Of a stretch of DNA of 64,000 nt, positions 8,177 through 18,200 are shown piece by piece. The stretch spans positions 310,001-374,000 of the forward strand of contig CAWARY010000015.1 in assembly GCA_963784645.1 (NCBI GenBank). Reading direction: 5' to 3'. How positions within the stretch are numbered: the first letter of the stretch is position 1; the number at the start of each line of letters is the position of its first letter. The position numbers were made by a program, and so were the translations under genes. This stretch comes from JBBRVW01 sp963784645. Lineage in GTDB: Bacteria; Actinomycetota; Actinomycetes; JACCUZ01. The notes under the pieces were generated by a model. It searched no databases. It saw only the letters and a list, made by a program, of their open reading frames with translations, and was not told the DNA's origin.

Positions 8177-9729
8177 CGGACCGCCGCCGCGGGGCTGTCG
8201 AGCAGGAGGGCGTGGACGTAGGGCAGCCGCCAGCCCAAGGCCTGGTCGCCCGCCTCGAGCGGCGCGCTGACCTTCTCCCCCAGGAACGTGCAGATCGCCA
8301 GCCGCACCGCGTCGGTCGGCCTCGGCAGGCCGAGCCCGGCGGCCGCGGCGTCGACGAGCGCGCCGTGGGTCCGCGGCCGGGCCGGCCGCAGCCGGTACTG
8401 CAGCGGCGGGTGCCGCAGGTCGTTGGGCCACCAGCCTGCGGCGAGCCCGAGGTGCGCGTTCCACCGGGCGAGCGTGCCGCCGGCGCTCTGCCACGAGCTG
8501 ACCACGTCGGGGTAGCCGTCCGGCGGGTGCCAGCCGAGCGGCGGGTGGCCGAGCTCGCCGGAGACCCAGTAGAGCTGCCGCATGCCGTCGGTGCCCGACG
8601 CGGGCGGCCGGATGCCGAGGGCTCGCACGGTCGACACGAGGTCCTCGAACGGCCGCTTCACCTTGTCTCCCGACGACGCCTTGAACGCCTTCGAGGCGAA
8701 CAGCGCGCGCAGCACCGGCCGAATGTCCGTGTCGTGCTTGAGGTAGACCTTCGCCAGCGACGTGACCAGCGCGGCCGGCGGGTTGTCGCTGACGAAGCGG
8801 ACCGCCAGCTTGCGGGCGATGCGCCGCGCCGTCGCCGGGTGCGTGGCGAGGTAGCGCAGGTAGCGCATGGCCACCTTCTCGCCGTACGTCGACCGGTTGG
8901 CGTCGGAGAAGCCGAGCACCTTCACCGGGCCGGTGGCGTGCTTCGACGTGTCGTAGAGGTAGCCCATCGTCCCGTCGTCGACCGACAGGCCGGTGAGCAG
9001 CCGGGCTGCCGACTTCACCATCGCCTCGGAGTAACCCGCGCCGACGCCGACCGTGTGCAGCTCGAGCAGCTCGCGCGCGTAGTTCTCGTTCGGCGCGTCC
9101 TTGTCGGAGCTGGCGTTGTCGAGGTAGCTGAGCATCGCCGGGTGCCGGGCCGAGGCGGCCAGCAGGTCGCTGAACTTGCCGAGGGCGTGCCGCCGGATGA
9201 CCTGCGAGTCGTAGAGGTGCCGGGTCGCCCACACGTCCGAGGACGGGCAGGTGACGTTGAGGTGGTTGGACCAGAAGTCGACCATCACCTCGAGCAGCTG
9301 GCGGTTGGACCAGGCAGCCCGCGCCACGTGCGCGTCGCACAGGTCGAACATCGCGTCCCAGTGGAACCGGCCGATGTGGCTCACCAGCTGGTTCGGCGAC
9401 ATCGTCAGCGTCGGCCAGCGCTTCAGCAGCGCGGTCATCGCGGCGTCCGGCACCTTCGACGGCCGGAGCTGCTGCTCCAGCCAGTGCTGAGCGCCCTTCT
9501 TGCGCACCGCCGCGAGCAGCTCCGGGGTCGCGCCGTACGTCGTGCGGCGCACGAGGTGCAGGACGGGGTCGCCCGTCGCGGCCTCGGCGACCGGGGCGGT
9601 GGCGAGGCCGGCGCCGCCCAGGGCGGCCGCGCCGAGCAGCCCGGTTCCCGCGGCGAGCAGGCCACGCCGGCTGAGAACCGGGCCGTCGGCGCCGGCGTCG
9701 TCGGTGGGATGCCTGAGGGGGGAGGACAC
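8173..9729 (-). CDS. DUF1800 family secreted protein
   Basis: 518 residues. The N-terminus carries a Tat motif (SRRGLLAAGTGLLGAAALGG, about residues 25-44). The DUF1800 domain shows VLHLVRRTTYGATPELL, an MVDFWSNHLNV block, NENYARELLELHTVGVG, and a C-terminal PPLGWHPPDGYPDVVSSW. It is the upstream partner of the DUF1501 gene. Function is unknown for the family; export by the Tat route suggests folding or cofactor loading in the cytoplasm. It follows the tad operon on the same strand, with a hairpin between them, so co-transcription with the pilus genes is possible but not shown. Confidence 0.92.
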   Translation of the reverse strand: MSSPLRHPTDDAGADGPVLSRRGLLAAGTGLLGAAALGGAGLATAPVAEAATGDPVLHLVRRTTYGATPELLAAVRKKGAQHWLEQQLRPSKVPDAAMTALLKRWPTLTMSPNQLVSHIGRFHWDAMFDLCDAHVARAAWSNRQLLEVMVDFWSNHLNVTCPSSDVWATRHLYDSQVIRRHALGKFSDLLAASARHPAMLSYLDNASSDKDAPNENYARELLELHTVGVGAGYSEAMVKSAARLLTGLSVDDGTMGYLYDTSKHATGPVKVLGFSDANRSTYGEKVAMRYLRYLATHPATARRIARKLAVRFVSDNPPAALVTSLAKVYLKHDTDIRPVLRALFASKAFKASSGDKVKRPFEDLVSTVRALGIRPPASGTDGMRQLYWVSGELGHPPLGWHPPDGYPDVVSSWQSAGGTLARWNAHLGLAAGWWPNDLRHPPLQYRLRPARPRTHGALVDAAAAGLGLPRPTDAVRLAICTFLGEKVSAPLEAGDQALGWRLPYVHALLLDSPAAAVR

Positions 9730-9768
9730 GGGAGCCTTGGTGGGTCGGGGAGGACGTCCCTTCGTGCA

Positions 9769-9789
9769 TCGGCCACCCGGGGTGGCCGA
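9769..9789 (-). terminator. Inverted repeat between the TadG-like gene and DUF1800
   Basis: TCGGCCACCC and GGGTGGCCGA are perfect inverse complements separated by one base, about 28 nt past the stop of the last tad gene and 40 nt before the DUF1800 start. It may end the tad transcript. Confidence 0.5.
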
Positions 9790-9816
9790 CTTGAGCGGTC
9801 CAGACGTCCTGCCGCG

Positions 9817-10296
9817 TCAGGGGGTGAGCGGCGACCGGGCCCGTGCGGTGGCGTGGACGTCGTAGCCCGCGGCGTAGCGCGCCGAGAGGAGATTCCCGAA
9901 CGGCATCCGCACCGTGGCGCGGAACGTCACCGTCACGGTGATGCCGTCGGTGTCGACCCCGGCGACGCGGAACTGCTCGAACCGGGCCTCGAGGTCGGCG
10001 TCGGAGACGTACTGGGTGACCGCGGCCCGCGCGCCGGCGCGGCTCAGCGGCAGGGTGGACCCGGCGCCGTTGTAGACCGCGGACAGGTCCGGCTGGTTCG
10101 CGGCGCTGAGGGCGGCGCCGTCCGCCGCGGCGACCAGCGAACGCCGGTAGAGGTAGACCTTCGAGACGTTGACGACGACGGTGACGAGCAGCCCCGCGAT
10201 CACGGTGTAGACGAGGATCAGCAGGATCAGCTGGCCGGAGTCACTCGTGGCTACGGCCGCAGGCAGGCGACGCCGCATCCGGGCGAGGACGCTCAC
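9817..10296 (-). CDS. TadG-like Flp pilus-associated protein
   Basis: 159 residues from a GTG at 10296 that overlaps the preceding gene by 4 bp. One N-terminal membrane helix (GQLILLILVYTVIAGLLVTVVVNV) is followed by the small-residue segment SLVAAADGAALSAANQPDL, typical of TadG/Rv3654c-like helicase-secretion neighbourhood proteins in actinobacteria. The extracytoplasmic part has no VWA domain, unlike full-length TadG. Last gene of the tad operon; probably a minor pilin or assembly protein at the membrane. Confidence 0.75.
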   Translation of the reverse strand: MSVLARMRRRLPAAVATSDSGQLILLILVYTVIAGLLVTVVVNVSKVYLYRRSLVAAADGAALSAANQPDLSAVYNGAGSTLPLSRAGARAAVTQYVSDADLEARFEQFRVAGVDTDGITVTVTFRATVRMPFGNLLSARYAAGYDVHATARARSPLTP

Positions 10297-10748
10297 GGGG
10301 TCGGCCCGGCCTGGAAGCGGTCGACGACCTCGAGGTGCCGGCTGCTGACCCGTACCGACGCCGGGGCGCGGTCGGCGAAGAACCGCGGCACCAGCGGCAG
10401 CGCCACCCGGTAGGTCATCACCACGTTCACCTGCGAGCCGGGCTGCAGCGCGCACGGACTGGGCGAGCAGCTGATCTCCAGCTGGTCGGCCGAGAGCGTG
10501 AGGTTGCTGTCGCGCATGACGATGCTCCCCGCCGAGAACGCCCGACCGGACGCGTCGGCGACGCTGTCGGAGGTGGCGTAGACCCGGCCCGCCTCGCGGG
10601 CAGCGCTGGACACGGCGTACGCCGCCGCCTGGACACGGAACACGGTGAGCAGGACGTAGACCAGGGGCAGCATGAGCAGGACCGCGAGGTAGACGAACTC
10701 GACGATCGCGTTGCCGTCGTCGGCGCCGCGGGCCGGCAGCCGCGTCAC
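10293..10748 (-). CDS. TadE-like minor pilin (second copy)
   Basis: 151 residues. The N-terminus has a class III prepilin-like pattern: DDGNAIVEFVYLAVLLMLPL, with a short charged leader, a Gly/Ala-type cleavage region and the Glu at position +5 of the mature form, then a hydrophobic helix. AVSSAAREAGRVYATSDS follows, as is usual for TadE. It overlaps its neighbours by 4 bp on each side. Likely a pseudopilin that helps Flp fibre assembly. Confidence 0.8.
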   Translation of the reverse strand: MTRLPARGADDGNAIVEFVYLAVLLMLPLVYVLLTVFRVQAAAYAVSSAAREAGRVYATSDSVADASGRAFSAGSIVMRDSNLTLSADQLEISCSPSPCALQPGSQVNVVMTYRVALPLVPRFFADRAPASVRVSSRHLEVVDRFQAGPTP

Positions 10749-11128
10749 TGGTCCTCCTCCAGTGCGTGACCGCGCACGGTGAGGCCGCGGGCCGGGCCGA
10801 GCAGGCCGATCACCGGGAGGGTGGTGCGCACCTCGACGTAGACGGTCTGGAAGCCGTCGACCGTCTCGGTGCCGGAGGTCACGCCGGCGGCGAAGCGGTC
10901 GGCCAAGGAGTCGCGGATCAACTGCCGGGTCAGCGCCGCCCCCTCCTGCGGCTCGCGGTCGGCGTTCGCGCCGTAGCGGGCGCCCTCGGCCGCCGAGGCG
11001 AGCAGCGTGTTGCGCACGTGCAGGGCCAGACCCAGCTGCAGCAGGGCCAGGAACAGGAACGTCAGCAGGATGCCGACCAGGGTGAACTCGACGATCGCCG
11101 CACCCCGGTCGTCCCGGGCGGATCGCAT
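10745..11128 (-). CDS. TadE-like minor pilin (first copy)
   Basis: 127 residues from the ATG at 11128. The N-terminus reads DDRGAAIVEFTLVGILLTF, the classic TadE pseudopilin signature with Glu after the hydrophobic start, followed by HVRNTLLASAAEGARYGA. It starts 28 nt after the small Flp-like gene and overlaps the next TadE gene by 4 bp. Longer N-terminal reads (to 11227) give low-complexity Ser/Arg sequence and are rejected. Confidence 0.82.
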   Translation of the reverse strand: MRSARDDRGAAIVEFTLVGILLTFLFLALLQLGLALHVRNTLLASAAEGARYGANADREPQEGAALTRQLIRDSLADRFAAGVTSGTETVDGFQTVYVEVRTTLPVIGLLGPARGLTVRGHALEEDQ

Positions 11129-11156
11129 CGAGGCGACTTCCGCGACGCAGCCGCGC

Positions 11157-11402
11157 CTAGGGCGCGTTGCCGACGACGCCGTCGAGCGCGTCGCTGAAGA
11201 TCTGCTTGAGCTTGTCGTCGGCGACAAGCCACAGGGCCGTGACGAGACCCGCGGTCATGATCGTCACCAGCACCCAGCCGGGGACGTCGCCACGGTCCCG
11301 GCCACCGTGCACCATCCGGGTGTAGACGCGCAGAGATGACCCTTCCAGCGACCTGCCCAGTGCCGCGATCGGCCGGTGGACGGTCGTGCGCTTCTCCTGC
11401 AT
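11157..11402 (-). CDS. Small Flp-like membrane protein of the tad operon
   Basis: 81 residues. A basic N-terminus (about 40 residues) leads to GDVPGWVLVTIMTAGLVTALW, a single hydrophobic helix with the position and size of the Flp pilin helix, then a charged amphipathic tail. The sequence after the basic stretch resembles small proteins encoded at this place in other actinobacterial tad operons. It may be the major pilin subunit, or a small membrane partner; the usual Glu-Tyr pair of Flp is absent. No other Flp candidate is visible in the window. Confidence 0.65.
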   Translation of the reverse strand: MQEKRTTVHRPIAALGRSLEGSSLRVYTRMVHGGRDRGDVPGWVLVTIMTAGLVTALWLVADDKLKQIFSDALDGVVGNAP

Positions 11403-11468
11403 CTGGTGCCTCTCCTCGTTGCCCGGCGGGCGCCGGGTGGTCGTTGGCCGGCCGGTCGGCCGGGTCGT

Positions 11469-12404
11469 CTAGCTCGCGAAACTGAAGCCGAAGAAGCCGG
11501 GGAACAGCGCGAACAACACCGTCACCGGCAGGACGAGGAAGACAACGGGGACCATCATCGCGATCTCCTTCTTCCCGCCCGCGTCGAGCAGCGCTCGCTT
11601 ACCCGCTTCCCGAACATCCACGGCCTGCGCGCGCAGCACCTCGGCCAGCGGGGTGCCGCGCTCGACGGCGATGGCGACACCGTCGACGAACCGGGAGAGC
11701 GGCGGCAGGCTGGTGCGCACGGCGATCCCCTGCAGCGCGACCACGAGCGAGGCGCCGGCACGGGCGTCGGCGAGGGCGCGGGACAGCTCGCGGGCCAGCT
11801 CACCGTGGCTGATCGTGGTGACGCGCTCCAGCGCGCCTACCGCGCCCTCGCCGGCGGCAACGGCGAGGGCCAGCAGCTCGGCGATCGTGGGGAACTCCGC
11901 CATCATCCGTTCTTCGCGGGTGGTCACCTCGCGGGACAGCCAACGGTCACGGGCGAGCACGCCGGAGACCGTGCAGACGAGACACAGGATGAGCAGCGGC
12001 ACCGGCCGGAACCCGGAGTTGGCGGCGAAGAAGAGGCTGAGCGCGAGGCCGGCCAGCAGGCCGCCACCACCCCACAGGACCTGCTCGGCCCGGAACTCCT
12101 CCAGCGTCATGCCGCGCCCCGCCTGCTCCAGCCGGTGCCGCGCCGAGGCGGCCCCCCCGAGCACCCGCTCGATCAGTCGCGAGGCGTCACCGACGAAGGG
12201 AGCGATGATCCGCTCGAGGGTGGGGAACGGCGTGAGTGCCCGGCTTCTGGCCAGCAGCCGCGACGGCCGCCCTGAGTCGCGAAGGTACGGCGCGAGCCGG
12301 TCGTCGAGGGTTGGCCGGCGCAGGGCGGGGACCCGTGAGACGGCCAGGGCGAGCCCGACGCCCGCGACGAGCCCGAGTCCGGCGCCCGCGAGCGCGGTGC
12401 TCAC
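11469..12404 (-). CDS. tadC: TadC-like type II secretion F domain protein
   Basis: 311 residues from a GTG at 12404. An N-terminal membrane helix (GAGLGLVAGVGLALAVS) is followed by two closely spaced helices near residues 110-145 and a C-terminal helix (IAMMVPVVFLVLPVTVLFAL). Between them lies the T2SSF domain with EFPTIAELLALAVAAGEGAVGAL and RFVDGVAIAVERGTPLAEVLRAQA. TadC forms the inner-membrane platform of the Flp pilus with TadB. It starts 13 nt after the tadB stop. Confidence 0.88.
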   Translation of the reverse strand: MSTALAGAGLGLVAGVGLALAVSRVPALRRPTLDDRLAPYLRDSGRPSRLLARSRALTPFPTLERIIAPFVGDASRLIERVLGGAASARHRLEQAGRGMTLEEFRAEQVLWGGGGLLAGLALSLFFAANSGFRPVPLLILCLVCTVSGVLARDRWLSREVTTREERMMAEFPTIAELLALAVAAGEGAVGALERVTTISHGELARELSRALADARAGASLVVALQGIAVRTSLPPLSRFVDGVAIAVERGTPLAEVLRAQAVDVREAGKRALLDAGGKKEIAMMVPVVFLVLPVTVLFALFPGFFGFSFAS

Positions 12405-12417
12405 GCTCCTCCCCCGG

Positions 12418-13275
12418 TCATCGCAGCACCCGCTCTTCCTCGGGAAGCCGCCCGATCCGGACCATGACGCGGTAGGCGACGAGGCACAGACCACCGCCGA
12501 TCGCCAGCACGACGAGCCCGGCCGCGGTGTTGTAGGCCTCGACGGCCTCTGGTCGCAGCGACAGCATGCCCAGCACGATCCACGGGGCAGCGACCGCGAG
12601 CCGGGCTGCGTTGATCGTCCAGCCCTGCCGCGTCTCCAGCTCGGCCCGGGTGCGGGCGTCCTCGCGGAGGAAGGCCGACAGGGTGCGCAGCAGCCTGCCG
12701 AGGTCGCTGCCACCCACCTCGCGCGCCATCCGCAGGGACTCCACGATGCGGTCGCCCACGGGGTCGGCGAGTGCCGCCTTGAGCCGGTCCAGGCACTCGA
12801 AGAACCGGCCGGTGGCGCGGTAGTCCTCGCCGAACCGCATGAACGGTCGCCGCAGCTCCTCTGGGCCACGCAGCCCGACCTGGGTCAGGGCCTCCGGCAA
12901 CGAGAGCCCGGCCCGCACACCGGACGCGAGGTTGTCGACCACCTCGGGCCACAGGTCGCGCAGCTCGGACCGTCGCTGGCGGGCGCGGAACTTCACCAGC
13001 GCCACCGGCGCGTACGAGGCCATCACCGAGAAGGCGAACGCGATGGCCGGCGAGCGCGAGACGACGTACATGACGGCGAGCACGACGAGCCCCACCCCGA
13101 GGCAGGACGCCACCAGGGCGCCCGGGGTGACCGCCTCGATGCCGGCCTGGGCGAGCAGGTCGGCGACCTTGTCGCGTCGGGTCACCCGGCCCGGTCGCGG
13201 CGGCGCCGGCGGTGTGAAGGAGCGCCAGACCAGGAACACCCCGAGCCCGAAGAGCAGACCGACTAACGCGCCCAT
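12418..13275 (-). CDS. tadB: TadB-like type II secretion F domain protein
   Basis: 285 residues; the ATG at 13275 overlaps the tadA stop (TGATG). An N-terminal helix (LVGLLFGLGVFLVW) is followed by paired helices at about residues 55-90, a T2SSF domain (LWPEVVDNLASGVRAGLSLPEAL, REVGGSDLGRLLRTLSAFLRED), then two C-terminal helices. It is the platform partner of TadC for Flp pilus extrusion, powered by TadA. Confidence 0.88.
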   Translation of the reverse strand: MGALVGLLFGLGVFLVWRSFTPPAPPRPGRVTRRDKVADLLAQAGIEAVTPGALVASCLGVGLVVLAVMYVVSRSPAIAFAFSVMASYAPVALVKFRARQRRSELRDLWPEVVDNLASGVRAGLSLPEALTQVGLRGPEELRRPFMRFGEDYRATGRFFECLDRLKAALADPVGDRIVESLRMAREVGGSDLGRLLRTLSAFLREDARTRAELETRQGWTINAARLAVAAPWIVLGMLSLRPEAVEAYNTAAGLVVLAIGGGLCLVAYRVMVRIGRLPEEERVLR

Positions 13276-14507
13276 CAGTCCGGCCCGTACGGCGACAGGA
13301 GCCGGGTGAGGTCGTAGCCGGCCCGGTCGAACCGCTCCTGGTGCGGTGGCCAGCCGTCGGCGCGCACCAGCTGGTCGCCGCGGGTGGTGAAGATGTCGGC
13401 TGTCTCGACGACGTCGCCCTCGACCCGGCCGGGAACCGCGACGATTTCGCGAACCGACCGGCGGCCGTCGCGCTCCACGGTGATGTGCACCACCAGGTCG
13501 ATGCAGCCGGCGACAGTGGGGACGACGAACGCGTGTCCGACGTTCTCGCCAGCCAGCAGCGGCAGCGTGCACATCTTGGTCACGGCCTCGCGGGCCGAGT
13601 TGGCGTGGATGGTGCACATGCCGGGCAGTCCGGAGTTCAGGGCGATGAGCAGGTCCAGGCTCTCCTCCTGACGGACCTCCCCCACGACGATCCGCGAGGG
13701 CCGCATCCGCAGCGCCTCCTTGACCAGCCGCCGCAGCTTGATCTCGCCGGTGCCCTCGAGGCTGGGCTGGCGGCACTGCATCGACACGACGTCCGGCAGC
13801 GGTACCTTGAGCTCGAAGACCTCCTCGCAGGTCACCACCCGCTCCCGCGACGGGATCGCGGCAGTGAGGCAGTTGAGCAGCGTGGTCTTGCCGGCCTGCG
13901 TACCACCGGCGACCAGCACGTTCAGGCCGGACGACACCGCCGCCTCGAGGAACGCGGCGGCCTGGGCGGTGAGCGTGCCGAGACCGACGAGGTCGTCGAG
14001 ATGGGTGGCCCGTACCACGAACTTGCGGATGTTGACCGACCAGTGCTGCCGGGTGATGTCCGGGATCGTGACGTGCAGGCGGGATCCGTCGGGGAGCATC
14101 GCGTCGACGAACGGCGTCGACAGGTCGACGCGTCGGCCAGACGACTTCAGCATCTTCTCGACGAGGTCCCGGACCTCGTCGCCGGTCAGGATCGTCGTGG
14201 TCAGCTCGTGCACGCCGCGGCGCGCGATGAACACCTTCGTCGGCTCGTTGATCCAGATCTCCTCGACCGTGGGGTCGTCGAGGTACTTCTGCAGCGGACC
14301 GAACCCGGCCACCGCGTCGAACACCTGGCGGGCGGCCTGCCGCGCGTCGGCCAGCTGCGGGAGGGTCCCGGACAGGCTGCGCTCGTCGTAGTCGGTGATC
14401 ACCTCGTCGACCAGGCGGCGGACGGCGGCCGGGTCGGCGGCCGGGTCGAGGCCGCGGCGCCGGACCAGCTCGCGGACCTCGTCCTCGACGGTCGTGATCG
14501 CGTTCAC
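13275..14507 (-). CDS. tadA: TadA/CpaF pilus assembly ATPase
   Basis: 410 residues from the GTG at 14507. Secretion ATPase of the VirB11/CpaF family that powers Flp pilus assembly. Visible: the N-terminal domain with VEEIWINEPTKVFIARRGVHE, Walker A GGTQAGKTTLLN (about residue 215), the Asp/Glu box ERVVTCEEVFELK, Walker B RMRPSRIVVGEVRQEE and the His box GMCTIHANSAREAV. The reading frame stays open to an ATG at 14648, but that part is Pro/Arg-rich and lacks a ribosome site. The GTG gives the family N-terminus (NAITTVEDEVRELV), although its own ribosome site is also weak. The first roughly 43 codons and the upstream region are duplicated at 18720-18960. No TadZ/CpaE gene lies upstream. Confidence 0.92.
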   Translation of the reverse strand: MNAITTVEDEVRELVRRRGLDPAADPAAVRRLVDEVITDYDERSLSGTLPQLADARQAARQVFDAVAGFGPLQKYLDDPTVEEIWINEPTKVFIARRGVHELTTTILTGDEVRDLVEKMLKSSGRRVDLSTPFVDAMLPDGSRLHVTIPDITRQHWSVNIRKFVVRATHLDDLVGLGTLTAQAAAFLEAAVSSGLNVLVAGGTQAGKTTLLNCLTAAIPSRERVVTCEEVFELKVPLPDVVSMQCRQPSLEGTGEIKLRRLVKEALRMRPSRIVVGEVRQEESLDLLIALNSGLPGMCTIHANSAREAVTKMCTLPLLAGENVGHAFVVPTVAGCIDLVVHITVERDGRRSVREIVAVPGRVEGDVVETADIFTTRGDQLVRADGWPPHQERFDRAGYDLTRLLSPYGPD

Positions 14508-14634
14508 GGAGAAGGGCCCCCTGCCCCCGGCGGGATGGACGGACGGGGCCGCACGCGGCAAGCCGTCCGGGCGAGAGGGTAGCCGGGACGGTGCGACTCC
14601 CCCAACCGCCACCGGCGGGACCTGTGGACAACCG
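14380..14634 (-). repeat. Direct repeat, copy 1 (tadA 5' end and upstream region)
   Basis: About 255 bp that recur at 18720-18960 in the same orientation. The longest identical blocks are 49 nt (14464-14512 equals 18790-18838) and 54 nt (14575-14628 equals 18901-18954). This copy is continuous with the intact tadA gene. Confidence 0.93.
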
Positions 14635-15202
14635 TGCCCCTCGCCCATGAGGCGTTGTTCTCGATCAACTCGGACACGCTCCGACCACGATCATCTCGAC
14701 ACCTCTTGGGTGCCATCCCGCCGGAGGCGGCACTGGGCGCTGAGTAGTGCAGGGCCTTGTCACGCCGGGGCGACGCCAGGAGTGTCGGACTCCCGCCCGT
14801 GCACCTGACCGTGTCGTTGACGCGGACGGCGAAGACCTCCTTGAGGCCGATAGGTCAGGGCTCCCAGCTGAGGGCGACCAGCGCACGATGAGGACACGGG
14901 CCGACCCGCCGGGTCGTCGCATTCGTCGTCGGCGCCGCGACCGCGAGGGCCGCCGAGGAGCGCGGGGCACGGCTCACCCCGGAAGCCTGATGCGGCGCGT
15001 GCCGGACTTCTCGGGGCACGAGCAGGAGAGCGAGCCCTTCGTGCGTCGCGAGGGCGCATTCTCGGACTGGGCGGTGAGCGACCGGCGTCGAGGCCGGTCC
15101 GAACGAGGCTCGTCGCCCTATGCTCCAACGTTGACCGGGCGCCGAGGCGCTCGGATACTCCAAGTGGCTGACGACGGGCAGGTGGCCGGGAAGGCTCGGT
15201 GC
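14635..15202. other. Intergenic region between tadA and the cyclase gene
   Basis: About 570 bases between two divergent genes without a supportable coding sequence; reading frames here are Arg/Pro-rich. It must hold the promoters of tadA and of the cyclase gene, but I see no clear -35/-10 pair. It lies inside the segment bracketed by the direct repeats. Confidence 0.5.
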
Positions 15203-18200
15203 ATGAGTTGTTCGGTGTGTGGCGCCGCGAACGAGCCTGGGCGCAGGTTCTGCGGTGAGTGCGGCGCGCCGCTGTCGCTCGGGTGCGCCTCCTGTGGAGC
15301 CGCCAACTCGCCTGGCACCAAGTTCTGCGGTGCGTGCGGTTCGCCGCTGACGTCCGCCCGTGCGACAGGCCCGCCTGCGGCTGGGTCCGCCCCCTCTGTG
15401 TCGAGCGAGTCCGTGAGCGGCGCCGAGCGCCGCCTCGTCTCCGTGCTGTTCGCGGACCTGGTCGGCTTCACCACGTTGTCCGAGAAGCGGGACCCCGAGT
15501 CCGTGCGGGAGCTGCTGGGGGACTACTTCCAGCTGGCCTCGCGGGTGATCGGCACCTACGGCGGCACGGTGGAGAAGTTCATCGGCGACGCCGTCATGGC
15601 TGTGTGGGGCGCCCCGGCCGCTCACGAAGACGACGCGGAGCGTGCCGTCCGGGCCGCGCTCGAGCTCGTCGACGGCGTCCGCAGGATGGGCGACCAGGCG
15701 GGGGTCGAGCTGTGGTTGCGGGCCGGGGTGCTCACCGGCGAGGCGGCGGTGACGCTCGGTGCGGCGAACCAGGGAATGGTCGCCGGCGACCTGGTCAACA
15801 CCGCCTCGCGGCTGCAGTCGGTCGCTGAGCCGGGCAGCGTTCTCGTCGGCGACAGCACCTACCGGGCGGCCAACTCCGCGATCGCGTTCGAGCCGGCGGG
15901 GACCCAGACGGTGAAGGGCCGGGAGGCTCCGCTGCACGTCTTCCGGGCCCTGCGCGTCGTGGCCAGGCGCGGCGGAGCCGGGCGCAGCGAGTCGCTGGAG
16001 GCACCCTTCGTCGGCCGGTTCCAGGAGCTGCGGCTGCTCAAGGACTTCCACGTGGGCACGGTGGCCGAACGGCGACCTCGACTGGTGTCGGTCATCGGGC
16101 AGGGTGGCATCGGCAAGAGCCGCCTGGTGTGGGAGTTCCAGAAGTACCTCGACGGGCTCACCGAGGTCCTGTACTGGCACCAGGGGCGCTCCCCGGCATA
16201 CGGGGAGGGAGTCACCTTCTGGGCACTCGCCGAGATGGTCCGCAGCCGCGCCGGCATCGCGGAGAACGACCAGCCCGACGAGGCCCGGACCAAGCTGGTG
16301 GCAAGCATCCAGCAGTGGGTGGTCGACGAGGACGAGCAGCTCTGGGTCAGACCCCGGTTGATGCAGCTCCTGGGTCTGGAAGGGCACGACGGCGACCCTC
16401 CGGAGCGGGAGTCGCTGTTCGCCGCGTGGCGAGTGTTCTTCGAGCGCATCGCGGACCACGGAGTCGTCGTGATGGTCTTCGAGGACCTGCAGTGGGCCGA
16501 CACGGGCCTGCTGGACTTCATCGAGCACCTGATGGACTGGTCGCGCGAGCGGCCGATCTACCTCATCACCCTCTCGCGGCCCGAGCTGCTCGACCGGCGC
16601 ATCGACTGGGGGATGGGCCGGCGCAGCTTCACCTCGCTGGTGCTCGACCCGCTCGATGACGAGTCCATGCGTGACCTGCTCGCCGGCCTGGTGCCCGGCC
16701 TTCCCGAGGCCGCGACCCGCCACATCCTCGCTCGCGCGGAGGGCATCCCGTTGTACGCCGTGGAGACGGTGCGCATGCTCCTGAGCGAAGGCCGGGTCAC
16801 CGAGGTCGAGGGAGCCTACCGCCCGGTCGCGGACCTCAGTGACCTGTCCGTCCCCACGTCCCTGCACGGCCTTATCGCTGCGCGGCTGGACGGCCTCGAC
16901 CAGGCCGACCGGGCGCTGTTGCAGTCCGCATCGGTGATCGGCAAGACCTTCCAGCTGGCGTCCCTCGCGGCCATCCATGGCGAGAGTCCGGAGCAGATCT
17001 CCGTCCGGCTGCGCAACCTGGTGCGACGCGAGCTGCTGTTCCTCGAGGCAGACCCGCGCTCCCCCGACAAAGGGCAGTACAGCTTCGTTCAGGGCCTCAT
17101 CCGCGAGGTGGCCTACAGCACGCTGTCCCGCAGGGACCGGCGCGAGCTGCATCTCGCGGCTGCCCGCCACTTCGAGTCGTTCGGCGACGAGGGGATCGCC
17201 GGCGCGCTCGCCGAGCACTACCTCTCGGCCCACCGGGCCCAGCCCGAAGGTGCCGAGGGGCGGGAGACGGCGGCCCTTGCGCTGGTCGCGCTGCGCAACG
17301 CGGCCGCCCGGGCCCGTGCGCTCGGCTCTCTGGCGCAGGAGATGCGTTTCCTGGAGCAGGCGCTCGAGGTGACGGGAGACCCCGCAGAGGAGGGCCGGCT
17401 GCACGCGGCGGCTGGCCGGGCCGGCGTTCAGGGCGGGCTCCTGATGGAGTCGCTCGCGCACATGGAACGTGCCCTCGAGCTTGCGCGGCAGCAGGGTGAC
17501 CGCGAGGCTGTGATGGACGCCGTCAGGCAGACGGCACTGGTCCAGACAGTCGCGGGCCGGGTCATGGAGTCGCTGGAACTCATCGAGCCCGCCCGGCAGG
17601 AGTACGCGGACCTCGCCGACACGGCGGGTTACGTCCGCCTCAGCGCCGAGGCGGCCCGTACGTACATGTTGGCGGGCCAGGCGGAGCAGGCGATTCGGAT
17701 CGTCGACGAGACGCTGCCGACTGCCGAACGCTTGCAGCTCATTGACGACGTCCTCGAGCTCCTGACGACCCGCGGGCCGGTGCTCGGAAACCTGGGCCGG
17801 ATCAGCGAAGCGATGGTGACCCTCATCGGAGCGGTGTCGGTCAGCTCCTCGCACGGGCGGCACGACACCGAGCTGAGGGCGCGGGTCAACCTCAGCTACG
17901 TGGCGGCGGCCGACAACCCCCAGCTGGCCTACCGGACAGCACGCGAGGGACTCGCCATCGCTCGCCACCTCGGGTTCCGCGCCCAGGGCTTCTACCTACT
18001 GGGAAACGCCGCCGACGCAGCCACCCGGATAGGCGACTGGGACTGGGCTCTGGGGGAGATCGAGGACGCCCTCGCGGCCATGCCTTCCGACATAGTCGCG
18101 AAGATGCGCCGGGCCCAGATCCTGGGACTCCGCGGCGAGGACGTCGAGGAGGACCTGGCCGAGGTTACCGCGGCGCTCGGCGACATGAGTGAGCTGCAGG

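Noticed and set aside
14508..14648. The upstream ATG at 14648 as the tadA start
   Set aside because: No ribosome site or -10 is near it and the added residues are Pro/Arg-rich. It is kept only as an alternative because its frame is also open in the duplicated copy.
14747..15202. An N-terminal extension of the cyclase protein by 152 codons
   Set aside because: The extension is Arg/Pro-rich, and the ATG at 15203 has a good ribosome site and directly precedes the zinc ribbon.
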